A stretch of DNA of 37,917 nt from Bacteroidales bacterium KA00344 (GTDB taxonomy: Bacteria; Bacteroidota; Bacteroidia; Bacteroidales; Bacteroidaceae): positions 16,271 through 54,187 of the forward strand of contig KQ959392.1 of assembly GCA_001552765.1 (NCBI GenBank), read 5' to 3'. Shown in pieces: positions 1-7,550 of the stretch. The notes under the pieces are model-generated. The model was not told the origin of the DNA and did not search any database. It saw only the letters and a list, made by a program, of their open reading frames with translations. Both the position numbers and the translations under genes were made by a program. The first letter of the stretch is position 1; the number at the start of each line of letters is the position of its first letter.

Positions 1-90
1 AATACAAATTCTTTGAAAACTTTCCATAAACTTGCATTTGCTGTTGGACTCTACATAAATTTATAAAAACTATAGTTTGCAGACTTATAA

Positions 91-122
91 TTTGCATGAC
101 ACGTATTTTGGCACTATCTTTG
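91..122 (+). promoter_or_regulatory. Bacteroidetes-type promoter for the DUF3737 gene
   Basis: TTTG at 91-94 and TATCTTTG at 115-122 are separated by 20 bases, matching the Bacteroidetes sigma-ABfr consensus (TTTG, 19-21 bases, TAnnTTTG). Transcription should start near 128, giving a leader of about 60 bases before the ATG at 191. A perfect 12-base palindrome, AAACTATAGTTT (67-78), lies just upstream and could be an operator. Confidence 0.6.
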
Positions 123-148
123 CTCATATAAGAAGTAAAGTAATTCAG

Positions 149-167
149 GTCGGTTGAAAGTTCCGAC
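149..167 (+). other. Small hairpin in the DUF3737 leader
   Basis: GTCGG (149-153) can pair with CCGAC (163-167) around a nine-base loop, inside the predicted 5' untranslated leader and 24 bases before the start codon. It matches no riboswitch class that I recognise. It may affect mRNA stability or be a chance hairpin. Confidence 0.25.
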
Positions 168-190
168 AAGGATAAACAGCACAAAACAAT

Positions 191-1036
191 ATGGAGATCA
201 TTAGAGATAAGAAGTTTGGTGGCGAGCGTCCTTTGTTTGCTGCAAAGAATGTTAGTCTTGAGAATATAGAGATCGTAGACGGAGAGTCGGGCATCAAATG
301 CTGTGAGCATATCAAATGCAACAACTCCCGCTTTTATGGCAAATATCCCTGGTGGCACGTAGATGGCAGTGAGATTACAAATTGTTATTTTGCTGAGGGC
401 AGCCGGTCTGCAATATGGTATAGCAACGACATGGTGATGCGCGACTGTGTGATAGACGGTCCCAAGTTTTTCCGTGAAATGAGGCATCTCGAACTGGAGA
501 ACGTCAAGATTAACGATGCCGACGAAACCTTTTGGAAGGTGGACGGCTTGAAGCTGAAGAATGTGGAGCTCCACGAGGGAACCTATCCGTTTATGTTCTC
601 CAAGAACATCTACGTAGACGGATTGGCGAGCGATGCCAAATATGTGTTTCAATATTGTGAGAATGTGGAGATCCACAATGCGAAAATTATAACGAAAGAT
701 TCTTTTTGGGAATGTGATAACGTGACAGTTTACGACTCCGACCTCAATGGCGAATATCTCGCCTGGCATTCCAAAAACGTCAGGCTCGTTCGCTGCCATA
801 TCAGTGGAGAGCAGCCACTCTGCTATATGGACAACGTTGTTCTCGAAGACTGCACCTTCGATGCTGCTTGCGACCGTGCCTTCGAGGATTGCACACGGGT
901 GGATGCCCAAATCAAAGGTACCATAACCAATATTAAAAACCCAATTTCGGGTAGGATAGTGGCCGATAAAATAGGCTCTGTTACCTACGACGAGAACGCT
1001 AAGGGGCACGACTGCGTGATAGAAGAACGGGTATAG
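191..1036 (+). CDS. DUF3737 family right-handed beta-helix protein
   Basis: This 281-residue protein has no signal peptide and is therefore probably cytoplasmic. Almost the whole length is made of short strands of the type 'xVxLENxxI...', 'NVELHEGTYPF', 'NVRLVRCHISG' and 'NVVLEDCTFD', repeating about every 20 residues. That is the periodic pattern of a right-handed beta helix of the DUF3737 family. Family members are common in Bacteroidetes and Firmicutes, and their biochemical role is not established. The helix is rich in Trp, Tyr and Cys (for example YPWWHVDG and DSFWECDN), suggesting a stacked aromatic face that might bind sugar or a flat ligand; that is inference. The ATG at 191 follows a good promoter. 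The next gene (MalY-type) starts 133 bases downstream on the same strand, so co-transcription is possible but not shown. Confidence 0.85.
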   Translation: MEIIRDKKFGGERPLFAAKNVSLENIEIVDGESGIKCCEHIKCNNSRFYGKYPWWHVDGSEITNCYFAEGSRSAIWYSNDMVMRDCVIDGPKFFREMRHLELENVKINDADETFWKVDGLKLKNVELHEGTYPFMFSKNIYVDGLASDAKYVFQYCENVEIHNAKIITKDSFWECDNVTVYDSDLNGEYLAWHSKNVRLVRCHISGEQPLCYMDNVVLEDCTFDAACDRAFEDCTRVDAQIKGTITNIKNPISGRIVADKIGSVTYDENAKGHDCVIEERV

Positions 1037-1169
1037 AGGCATGGAAGCTGTTTCTCTGTTATCATGGAGAGGGGGAGGCGGCTTTCAAGCTTTCAGCTTT
1101 CTTTTGGCTCCGTGCGTTGCCTCGTAACAATGATACTTTCCTTTTTTCTAATCCTAAAATTTATGTACG

Positions 1170-2348
1170 ATGACCAAATATAATTTCGACAAACCTGTTA
1201 ATCGCCGAAACACCGGCTCTGTCAAGTGGGATGCTATTCCGGAAGACGCACTGCCGTTTTGGGTGGCCGATATGGATTTTGAGGCGGCACCGGCTATCAA
1301 AAATGCACTTGCCGAGCGTGTAGAGCACGGCATTTTTGGCTACACCTTGGTAGACGACAGCTATTATGACGCATTGATTTCATGGTTTTCCCGCCGTCAC
1401 CAATGGACCATCCAGCGCGAGTGGGTGATCTATACCACAGGGGTGGTGCCCGCCATCAGCTGTGCCATCAAAGCCCTTACGCTTCCGGGCGAGAAGGTGC
1501 TCGTGCAAACGCCCGTGTACAACTGCTTTTTCTCTTCTATCCGCAATCAGGGATGCGAGATTGTTGGAAACCAATTGGTACGCACGGGTGACACCTACAC
1601 CATAGATTGGGATGATTTTGAGACAAAATGTGCCGATGAGAAAACGACAGTCTTCCTGCTCTGCAACCCCCATAATCCTGCGGGGAGGGTTTGGACGTCT
1701 GATGAGTTGGCGCGCATGGGTGAAATCTGCGCGAAACATCGTGTGCGTGTGGTGAGCGACGAAATCCATTGTGAATTGGTGATGCCCGGCGTTACGTTCA
1801 CGCCGTTTGCCGCAGTCAATGAAGTAAACTCGGACAACAGTGTCACCTTTAACTCGCCCTCGAAGAACTTCAATATTGCCGGCCTTCAGATAGCCAATAT
1901 TATCTGCAAGGATGAGGAAATGCATCGTCGCATCGATAGAGTGGTTAATATTTATGAGGTGTGTGATGTCAATTCGTTCGGACCGATAGCCTTGAAGGCG
2001 GCATACAATGAGAGCGAAGACTGGCTCGACGAACTCAATCTGTATATTGCCGACAACTACAAACTCCTCAAGGAATATATGGCCGAACATCTGCCAAAGA
2101 CAGAAGTTATCAAACTCGAAGGCACCTATTTGGTATGGGTGGATATTTCTAAACTTGGATTGACCACGAAGGAAGCTACCCGCAGACTGCTCAAGGAAGG
2201 GAAGGTGTTTGTGAGCAGTGGTACGTTGTATGGCGAGAAAGCCGGTGAGGGCTATCTGCGCATAAACCTTGCCTGTACACGAGCCATGCTCAGAGAAGGC
2301 CTGCAGCGCATGGAGAAAGTGTTGGGTGGAACTGAACAAATGGGATGA
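1170..2348 (+). CDS. MalY/PatB-family PLP-dependent cystathionine beta-lyase / aminotransferase
   Basis: The 392-residue protein is a fold-type I, class I/II aminotransferase-like PLP enzyme. It opens with the MalY/PatB signature (NFDKPVNRRNTGSVKWD, then LPFWVADMDF). It also carries the cofactor-site motifs CNPHNPAGRVW and VVSDEIHCEL. In NSPSKNFNIAGLQ, Lys232 is the expected Schiff-base lysine. Relatives cleave the C-S bond of cystathionine or cysteine to give homocysteine or sulfide, pyruvate and ammonia; some are aminotransferases, so the exact substrate is open. Length is normal for the family (about 390). The ATG at 1170 sits after an A/T-rich leader. Convergent with waaA; hairpins lie between the two genes. 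Confidence 0.88.
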   Translation: MTKYNFDKPVNRRNTGSVKWDAIPEDALPFWVADMDFEAAPAIKNALAERVEHGIFGYTLVDDSYYDALISWFSRRHQWTIQREWVIYTTGVVPAISCAIKALTLPGEKVLVQTPVYNCFFSSIRNQGCEIVGNQLVRTGDTYTIDWDDFETKCADEKTTVFLLCNPHNPAGRVWTSDELARMGEICAKHRVRVVSDEIHCELVMPGVTFTPFAAVNEVNSDNSVTFNSPSKNFNIAGLQIANIICKDEEMHRRIDRVVNIYEVCDVNSFGPIALKAAYNESEDWLDELNLYIADNYKLLKEYMAEHLPKTEVIKLEGTYLVWVDISKLGLTTKEATRRLLKEGKVFVSSGTLYGEKAGEGYLRINLACTRAMLREGLQRMEKVLGGTEQMG

Positions 2349-2434
2349 CGATGTGCCAGCACAGATTAGCGGCTGCACCCTGATAGAAGCAAAGGTTTTC
2401 TATGAGAGGGCTATGGCCAAATGAGCAGGTGTTT

Positions 2435-2455
2435 AACAAGTATGTTTTACTTGTT
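2435..2455 (+). other. Stem-loop downstream of the MalY-type gene
   Basis: AACAAGTA (2435-2442) is complementary to TACTTGTT (2448-2455) with a five-base loop. No long T run follows on the plus strand. It could be an RNA 3' end or processing hairpin for the MalY-type transcript. Confidence 0.3.
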
Positions 2456-2465
2456 TATGACAAAA

Positions 2466-2500
2466 ATCGGAGGGTTGATGGGATTACATCACTCTCCGAT
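2466..2500 (-). terminator. Intrinsic terminator of the gltX-waaA operon (possibly bidirectional)
   Basis: ATCGGAG and CTCCGAT form the base of a stem, extended by TGATG/CATCA above a small internal loop. On the minus strand the stem is followed by a five-T run, as expected for an intrinsic terminator of waaA, which ends at 2529. On the plus strand the following sequence is A/T-rich, so the same hairpin could stop the convergent MalY-type transcript. Confidence 0.6.
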
Positions 2501-2528
2501 ATTCTTTAATTAAGGTATTGGTGTTGTT

Positions 2529-3764
2529 TTATAAATTGTGGATGTTGTCAATGATGTGCTGTGTTGCACCGGAGCGGTCTTGGACATACATCCCGGCTTT
2601 TTTGCCACTTTGGCTTAGGTAATCGGCGTCTGCATCAAAGCGATTCATCAATTCTTCAAATTGCCGGTAGTCGTTAATCTCAAACCCGCCCTGTGCTGCC
2701 AATAAGCCCTGCGCTTCCTGGAAGTGCCCGTTGTTGGGACCGAAAATTACGGGAATGTTCCATACTGCGGCTTCCAGAACATTGTGAATGCCCGCGCCAA
2801 AGCCTCCGCCGACATACGCTACACTGCCATAATGATATATGCTTGAGAGCAGTCCGAAACAGTCAATGATCAGGCAGTCTGCGTCTTTGATTTCATTTTC
2901 TGTTGCAGCGGAATAACGTGCGGTCTTTCGGTTGAGCTTGGAGAGAATTTGTTTCATGTGGTCTTCACCGATGACATGGGGTGCAACGATGAGTTTCCAA
3001 TCCTTATGCACATTGAAATACTTGATGAAGATTTCTTCATCGGGGCCCCACGATGAGCCGGCCACAAACACTTTGGACAGCTGTTTAGGGTTGTTTCCTA
3101 CAAAAGCATCGACCAGAGGGAGTTGCTTGCTGGCTTCTTTGATTTGGAGTACACGGTCGAAACGGGTGTCGCCCACTACCGTAGCACAATCAATGCCAAT
3201 CTGATGTAATAACTTTCGGCTTGTGTCGTTCTGCACAAAGAAATGGGTGAAACAATGCAACACTTTCTTATATCCTCGTCCATACCATTTGAAAAACACT
3301 TGGTTGGGGCGGAAAATGCTTGAAACACTGTAGGTAGGAACTCCGCGATGCTTCAGGATGTGCAGATAGTTGTACCAGAATTCATATTTGATAAAGAACG
3401 CTTTTTCTGGCCGTATAAGCCTTAAGAACTTGCGGGAATTGCCGATAGTGTCGAGTGGGAGATAGCAGCAAATGTCGGCTCCCTTATAATTCTTTCTTAC
3501 TTCGTAACCTGAAGGAGAGAAGAAGGTAAGGAGAATTTTGTATTCGGGAAACTCTTTCCTGATATGCTCGATAAGTGGTCGTCCTTGTTCGAATTCGCCC
3601 AAGGAGGCCGCATGAAACCAAATGTATCTGGCATTCGGCTCCACTTTTTCTTTCAAGATGCGGAAAGCATCGTGTTCGCCTTTCCACATCGTTTTCACTT
3701 TCTCGCTGAACAGGCTGGTCACCCATACTCCGAGCGTGTATATCCAAATAAAGATTTGATACAT
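2529..3764 (-). CDS. waaA: 3-deoxy-D-manno-octulosonic acid (Kdo) transferase
   Basis: WaaA (KdtA) adds Kdo from CMP-Kdo to the lipid A precursor at the inner face of the cytoplasmic membrane, an essential early step of lipopolysaccharide synthesis. The 411-residue protein has a hydrophobic N-terminal anchor (about residues 3-19), then HAASLGEFEQG with Glu57 at the position of the family's catalytic base. The C-terminal half has the glycosyltransferase-B motifs YVGGGFGAGIHN and GPNNGHFQEA. Length is typical. It starts 44 bases downstream of gltX on the same strand, so the two probably form an operon read from the gltX promoter. The number of Kdo units added cannot be told from sequence. Confidence 0.93.
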   Translation of the reverse strand: MYQIFIWIYTLGVWVTSLFSEKVKTMWKGEHDAFRILKEKVEPNARYIWFHAASLGEFEQGRPLIEHIRKEFPEYKILLTFFSPSGYEVRKNYKGADICCYLPLDTIGNSRKFLRLIRPEKAFFIKYEFWYNYLHILKHRGVPTYSVSSIFRPNQVFFKWYGRGYKKVLHCFTHFFVQNDTSRKLLHQIGIDCATVVGDTRFDRVLQIKEASKQLPLVDAFVGNNPKQLSKVFVAGSSWGPDEEIFIKYFNVHKDWKLIVAPHVIGEDHMKQILSKLNRKTARYSAATENEIKDADCLIIDCFGLLSSIYHYGSVAYVGGGFGAGIHNVLEAAVWNIPVIFGPNNGHFQEAQGLLAAQGGFEINDYRQFEELMNRFDADADYLSQSGKKAGMYVQDRSGATQHIIDNIHNL

Positions 3765-3808
3765 ATTGCAGTTTGAATCCTGTGTTTTAACAATAGATTA
3801 AAACAACA

Positions 3809-5335
3809 TTATTCACCGGAAGGCAGCACCTCGATAGCCTTCTTCATACGTTTGATGGTTTCTTCCTTGCCCAAGAAGGCAGAGATGTCGAACATGCCGG
3901 GACCTTTGCCAATGCCCACAAGGGTCAAACGAAATGCGTTCATAATGTCGCCCATCTTGTAGCCCTTGTCTTCAATCCATTTCACTACAACAGGCTCCTG
4001 CCCTTCAATGGAAAAGTCTTCTATGCCCTCAAGCACTTCTACGAGCTCGCTCATTTGCTGGGGAGAATAGGGTTTCCACCGTTTTTTGATGGTTTTCTTG
4101 TCGTATTCGGTCGGTGCAATGAAGAAGAACGAACACAGTGGCCACAGTTCTTTCACAAAGCTCACGCGTTCTTTCATCATGTGGACAACAGCCTTGACAC
4201 GGTCGAACGATTCGTCTACGCCATTGTTGGCTACGATAGCGGCAAACTCGCGTGCAATTTCGTCGTCGCTCTTGCGCAGCATATATTCATGGTTAAACCA
4301 TATTCCTTTCTGATAATCAAATTTGGCACCGCTCTTCGAACATTTCTCGATATCGAAAGCCTGTACCAGTTCGCTTAGGCTGAACAGCTCCTGTTCGGTT
4401 CCGGGATTCCATCCAAGCAGTGCCAGAAAGTTGATTACGGCTTCCGGGAAATAGCCACTTTCGCGGTAACCGGAGCTTACTTCTTCTGTCTTGGGGTCGT
4501 GCCATTCCAAGGGGAATACGGGGAATCCCAACCGGTCGCCGTCGCGTTTAGACAGTTTGCCCTTGCCTTCGGGTTTCAGCAGCAACGGCAAATGAGCAAA
4601 GCGGGGCATGGTGTCTTCCCACCCGAAAGCCTGATAGAGCATTACATGAAGCGGTGCGCTGGGCAACCACTCCTCTCCACGAATCACGTGGGTGATTTCC
4701 ATGAGGTGGTCGTCCACGATATTGGCCAAATGATAGGTGGGCAGTTCGTCAGCACTCTTATAGAGCACCTTGTCGTCTACAATGTCACTCTTCACGTGTA
4801 CCTCGCCGCGAATCATGTCATTGACAACAATTTCCTGTCCAGGTTCCACCTTAAAGCGAACGGTATATTGGGCACCGTCGGCGATGAGCTGTTCCCATTC
4901 GGCACGCTCCAATACCAAGGAGTTGCGCATCTGCAGGCGTGTTGAGGCATCGTATTGGAAGTTTTGGATTTCCTCGCGCTTCTTTTGCAGTTCTTCAGGC
5001 GTGTCGAAGGCATAGTAGGCTTTGCCGGATTCGATAAGCCGAGCTACATATTGCTTGTAAATGTCGCGGCGTTCGCTTTGACGGTAGGGACCGTGACTGC
5101 CACCAAAACTCACCCCCTCGTCAAACTTGATGCCCAACCATTGAAAAGCCTCAAGAATATATTCTTCAGCTCCGGGCACAAAGCGGTTGGAGTCGGTATC
5201 CTCAATGCGGAATACCAAATCGCCACCATGTTGACGAGCAAAGAGATAATTGAAGAGTGCCGTTCGTACACCTCCAATATGCAAAGGGCCGGTTGGACTG
5301 GGTGCAAAACGTACCCGTACTTTTCTTTCTGACAT
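3809..5335 (-). CDS. gltX: Glutamyl-tRNA synthetase
   Basis: GltX charges tRNA-Glu with glutamate in the cytoplasm. The 508-residue class I synthetase shows the HIGH-type motif in [11 protein letters not shown] (residues 19-22) and the KMSKS-type loop as KLSKR (residues 260-264), with the anticodon-binding region in the C-terminal third. I place the start at the ATG at 5335. An in-frame TTG at 5359 would add eight residues, but that TTG lies inside the predicted -7 promoter element (5357-5364) and so upstream of the transcript start. Starting at 5335 puts the conserved [11 protein letters not shown] strand at the usual distance from the N terminus. waaA follows 44 bases downstream. Confidence 0.96.
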   Translation of the reverse strand: MSERKVRVRFAPSPTGPLHIGGVRTALFNYLFARQHGGDLVFRIEDTDSNRFVPGAEEYILEAFQWLGIKFDEGVSFGGSHGPYRQSERRDIYKQYVARLIESGKAYYAFDTPEELQKKREEIQNFQYDASTRLQMRNSLVLERAEWEQLIADGAQYTVRFKVEPGQEIVVNDMIRGEVHVKSDIVDDKVLYKSADELPTYHLANIVDDHLMEITHVIRGEEWLPSAPLHVMLYQAFGWEDTMPRFAHLPLLLKPEGKGKLSKRDGDRLGFPVFPLEWHDPKTEEVSSGYRESGYFPEAVINFLALLGWNPGTEQELFSLSELVQAFDIEKCSKSGAKFDYQKGIWFNHEYMLRKSDDEIAREFAAIVANNGVDESFDRVKAVVHMMKERVSFVKELWPLCSFFFIAPTEYDKKTIKKRWKPYSPQQMSELVEVLEGIEDFSIEGQEPVVVKWIEDKGYKMGDIMNAFRLTLVGIGKGPGMFDISAFLGKEETIKRMKKAIEVLPSGE

Positions 5336-5356
5336 ACTATAACTCTTATTTTTTTG

Positions 5357-5364
5357 CAAAATTA
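5357..5364 (-). promoter_or_regulatory. -7 promoter element for gltX-waaA
   Basis: On the minus strand this reads TAATTTTG, matching TAnnTTTG. I see no clear TTTG 19-21 bases further upstream, so the -33 half is weak. The predicted transcript start is near 5351, leaving a short leader of about 15 bases before the ATG at 5335. Confidence 0.45.
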
Positions 5365-5434
5365 ATATATTTTTTCGAGTTTGACGTATTAATTTAGTAT
5401 TTTCGCAGTGTTATCAGAAGAATAAGAAATAGAT

Positions 5435-7510
5435 ATGAGTATCATTGAAAGAATTTATAATCCAGAGGAACATTATTGGCGTAATGTCGCAACCCGCACC
5501 ATTTTGGTGGTTTTAACCACATTTCTCATCGTGTGGTTTCTGCCGCGAAACGAGGGTAAGCAGTTTGCCTATGAAGTGGGTGAACCATGGCGTTACGGTA
5601 CGGTAATTGCAAAATACGATTTCCCGATTTATAAGACCGACGAGGCTTTGTCAAAAGAGAAAGATTCTCTGCTCAAGGAATTTCAGCCCTATTACACCTA
5701 CGATCATCGTACGGAGAGTAAGAATATCACAAGGTTCAAGCAAGATTTCGCAAAGGAGTTGCCCGGTATGCCGACCATGTACAAGGATATTATTGTAGAT
5801 AGATTGCACAGGCTCTATCAGGCAGGCATTATGGAAACGCAAAACTACAACCTTCTTGCTAAGGCTGATACAGCTGGGTTGATACGGGTTGTCTTCGGGA
5901 AAAATGCCGAGAGCATTGTCATCAACTGCATATACTCCACCATGTCCGCCTACGAACATATCATCAACGATGGGGCCTTGGCGACCGAAAAGGGAGAACT
6001 TCAGCGGTTAAATCTCAATAATTATATTGAGGCCAACCTCATATACGACAAGGAACGCACTGAAACGGCCATGGACGACCTACTCAGTGGGGTCTCCCCT
6101 GCCAGCGGAATGGTGATGAGTGGGCAGAAGATTATCAGTGTGGGCGACATGGTGACCGAATACAATTACCGTGTGCTCACATCATTGGAGAAGGAAATGG
6201 AGCGACGCAGCGCTACCAAATCGCAGATGACCAACAATTTTATCGGCAACATATTGTATGTCTTCATTCTTGTGTTGGCCTTTACGTATTACCTTGGTTT
6301 GTTCCGTAGGGATTATTTTTCCAAGCCCCGCAGCATCACGATGCTTTATGCTTTCCTCACGATATTCCCCATTATGGTGTCGCTCATGATGAAGCATAAC
6401 TATTTCAATTTCAGTGTTTACATCCTCCCGTTTGCGCTCATTCCTATCTTCGTGCGAGTCTTCATGGATTCTCGAACGGCCTTTTTCACTCATGTAATTA
6501 CGGTGCTGATATGTTCGGCGGCAGTGAGATACCAATACGAATTTATTGTCATGCAGTTGGTTTCCGGCCTTGTTGCCATCTACTCGTTGCGTGAGATGTC
6601 GTCACGATCACAGGTTTTCAAGACGGCCGTATTGGTGTTTTTCTCCATGTCTGTCACCTATTTGGCTATCAAGCTCATGCAGAGTGGCGACGATTTCTCG
6701 CTCGATACCAGTATCTACTATCATTTCCTTATCAACGCCATATTGGTGTTGCTGGCCTATCCGCTGATGTACCTTGTGGAAAAGGCATTTGGCTTTATCT
6801 CCGTTATCACGCTCATTGAGCTATCTAACACCAATAAGGGGCTGTTGCGCAACCTCAGCGAGGTAGCTCCGGGCACATTCCAACACTCCATCACAGTGGG
6901 TAATCTGGCTTCGGAGATAGCCAATAAAGTTGGAGCCAACAGCACTCTTGTGCGTACGGGAGCTCTCTATCATGACATTGGCAAGATGGTAAATCCGGCA
7001 TTCTTTACCGAAAACCAACAGGGAGGCGTCAATCCGCACGATAACCTGACCGACAAAGAGAGCGCGCGCATCATCATCGAGCATGTTGCCAATGGTGTGA
7101 AAATTGCCGAAGAAGCCGGGCTTCCGGTAACCATCGTTGATTTTATTCGTACCCACCATGGGCGCAATGTTACCAAGTATTTCTATGTGAAATATCAGAA
7201 CGAACATCCGGATGAAATTGTCGATAAGGAACTTTTCACTTATCCCGGCCCCAACCCCTATACCCCCGAACAAGCTATCCTCATGATGGCCGACACCTGT
7301 GAGGCCGCTTCTCATTCTCTTAGTGAATACTCAGAGGAGAATATCGCCAATTTGGTAGATAAGCTTATTGAGCAACAGGTGGCTGACGGATGTTTCAAGG
7401 AGTGCCGGATAACATTCTATGATATTGCCATAGCCAAGCAGGTTTTGGTAGAGCGTCTGAAGGCTATTTACCATACTCGAATACAATATCCGACGAGGAA
7501 GAAGGAATAA
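5435..7510 (+). CDS. 7TM-HD family (PgpH-like) cyclic-dinucleotide phosphodiesterase
   Basis: The 691-residue membrane protein has the 7TMR-HD layout. One N-terminal membrane segment (about residues 22-38) leads to a large extracytoplasmic 7TMR-HDED domain (about 40-265), then a bundle of membrane segments (about 270-455), then a cytoplasmic HD domain. The HD domain has His484 (FQHSITVGNLA), the H513-D514 pair in YHDIGKM and a later THHG. In characterised relatives (PgpH) this domain hydrolyses c-di-AMP to pApA under control of the extracytoplasmic domain; activity here is inferred. The ATG at 5435 is about 100 bases from the divergent gltX start. A poor promoter match (TTCG, 20 bases, TATTTTCG, 5374-5405) precedes it. 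It converges with priA. Confidence 0.88.
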   Translation: MSIIERIYNPEEHYWRNVATRTILVVLTTFLIVWFLPRNEGKQFAYEVGEPWRYGTVIAKYDFPIYKTDEALSKEKDSLLKEFQPYYTYDHRTESKNITRFKQDFAKELPGMPTMYKDIIVDRLHRLYQAGIMETQNYNLLAKADTAGLIRVVFGKNAESIVINCIYSTMSAYEHIINDGALATEKGELQRLNLNNYIEANLIYDKERTETAMDDLLSGVSPASGMVMSGQKIISVGDMVTEYNYRVLTSLEKEMERRSATKSQMTNNFIGNILYVFILVLAFTYYLGLFRRDYFSKPRSITMLYAFLTIFPIMVSLMMKHNYFNFSVYILPFALIPIFVRVFMDSRTAFFTHVITVLICSAAVRYQYEFIVMQLVSGLVAIYSLREMSSRSQVFKTAVLVFFSMSVTYLAIKLMQSGDDFSLDTSIYYHFLINAILVLLAYPLMYLVEKAFGFISVITLIELSNTNKGLLRNLSEVAPGTFQHSITVGNLASEIANKVGANSTLVRTGALYHDIGKMVNPAFFTENQQGGVNPHDNLTDKESARIIIEHVANGVKIAEEAGLPVTIVDFIRTHHGRNVTKYFYVKYQNEHPDEIVDKELFTYPGPNPYTPEQAILMMADTCEAASHSLSEYSEENIANLVDKLIEQQVADGCFKECRITFYDIAIAKQVLVERLKAIYHTRIQYPTRKKE

Positions 7511-7517
7511 AAGGAGG

Positions 7518-7550
7518 CTGATAAGAGTCCGATAGCCGTTTTCGACTATC
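7518..7550. terminator. Possible shared hairpin between the phosphodiesterase gene and priA
   Basis: Two nested pairings are possible: CTGATA (7518-7523) with TATCAG (near 7547), and GATAG (7531-7535) with CTATC (7546-7550) around a TTTT loop. The region separates two converging genes and touches the priA stop codon. No good T run follows on either strand, so this is a weak terminator call. Confidence 0.3.

Noticed and set aside
1037..1169. Riboswitch (for example SAM or cobalamin) upstream of the MalY-type gene
   Set aside because: The gap is only 133 bases and shows none of the conserved helices, and no promoter match with correct spacing was found.
1380..2378. 332-codon open frame on the minus strand
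   Set aside because: Antisense to the MalY-type gene, with a composition (rich in His, Arg, Ile) typical of a shadow frame.
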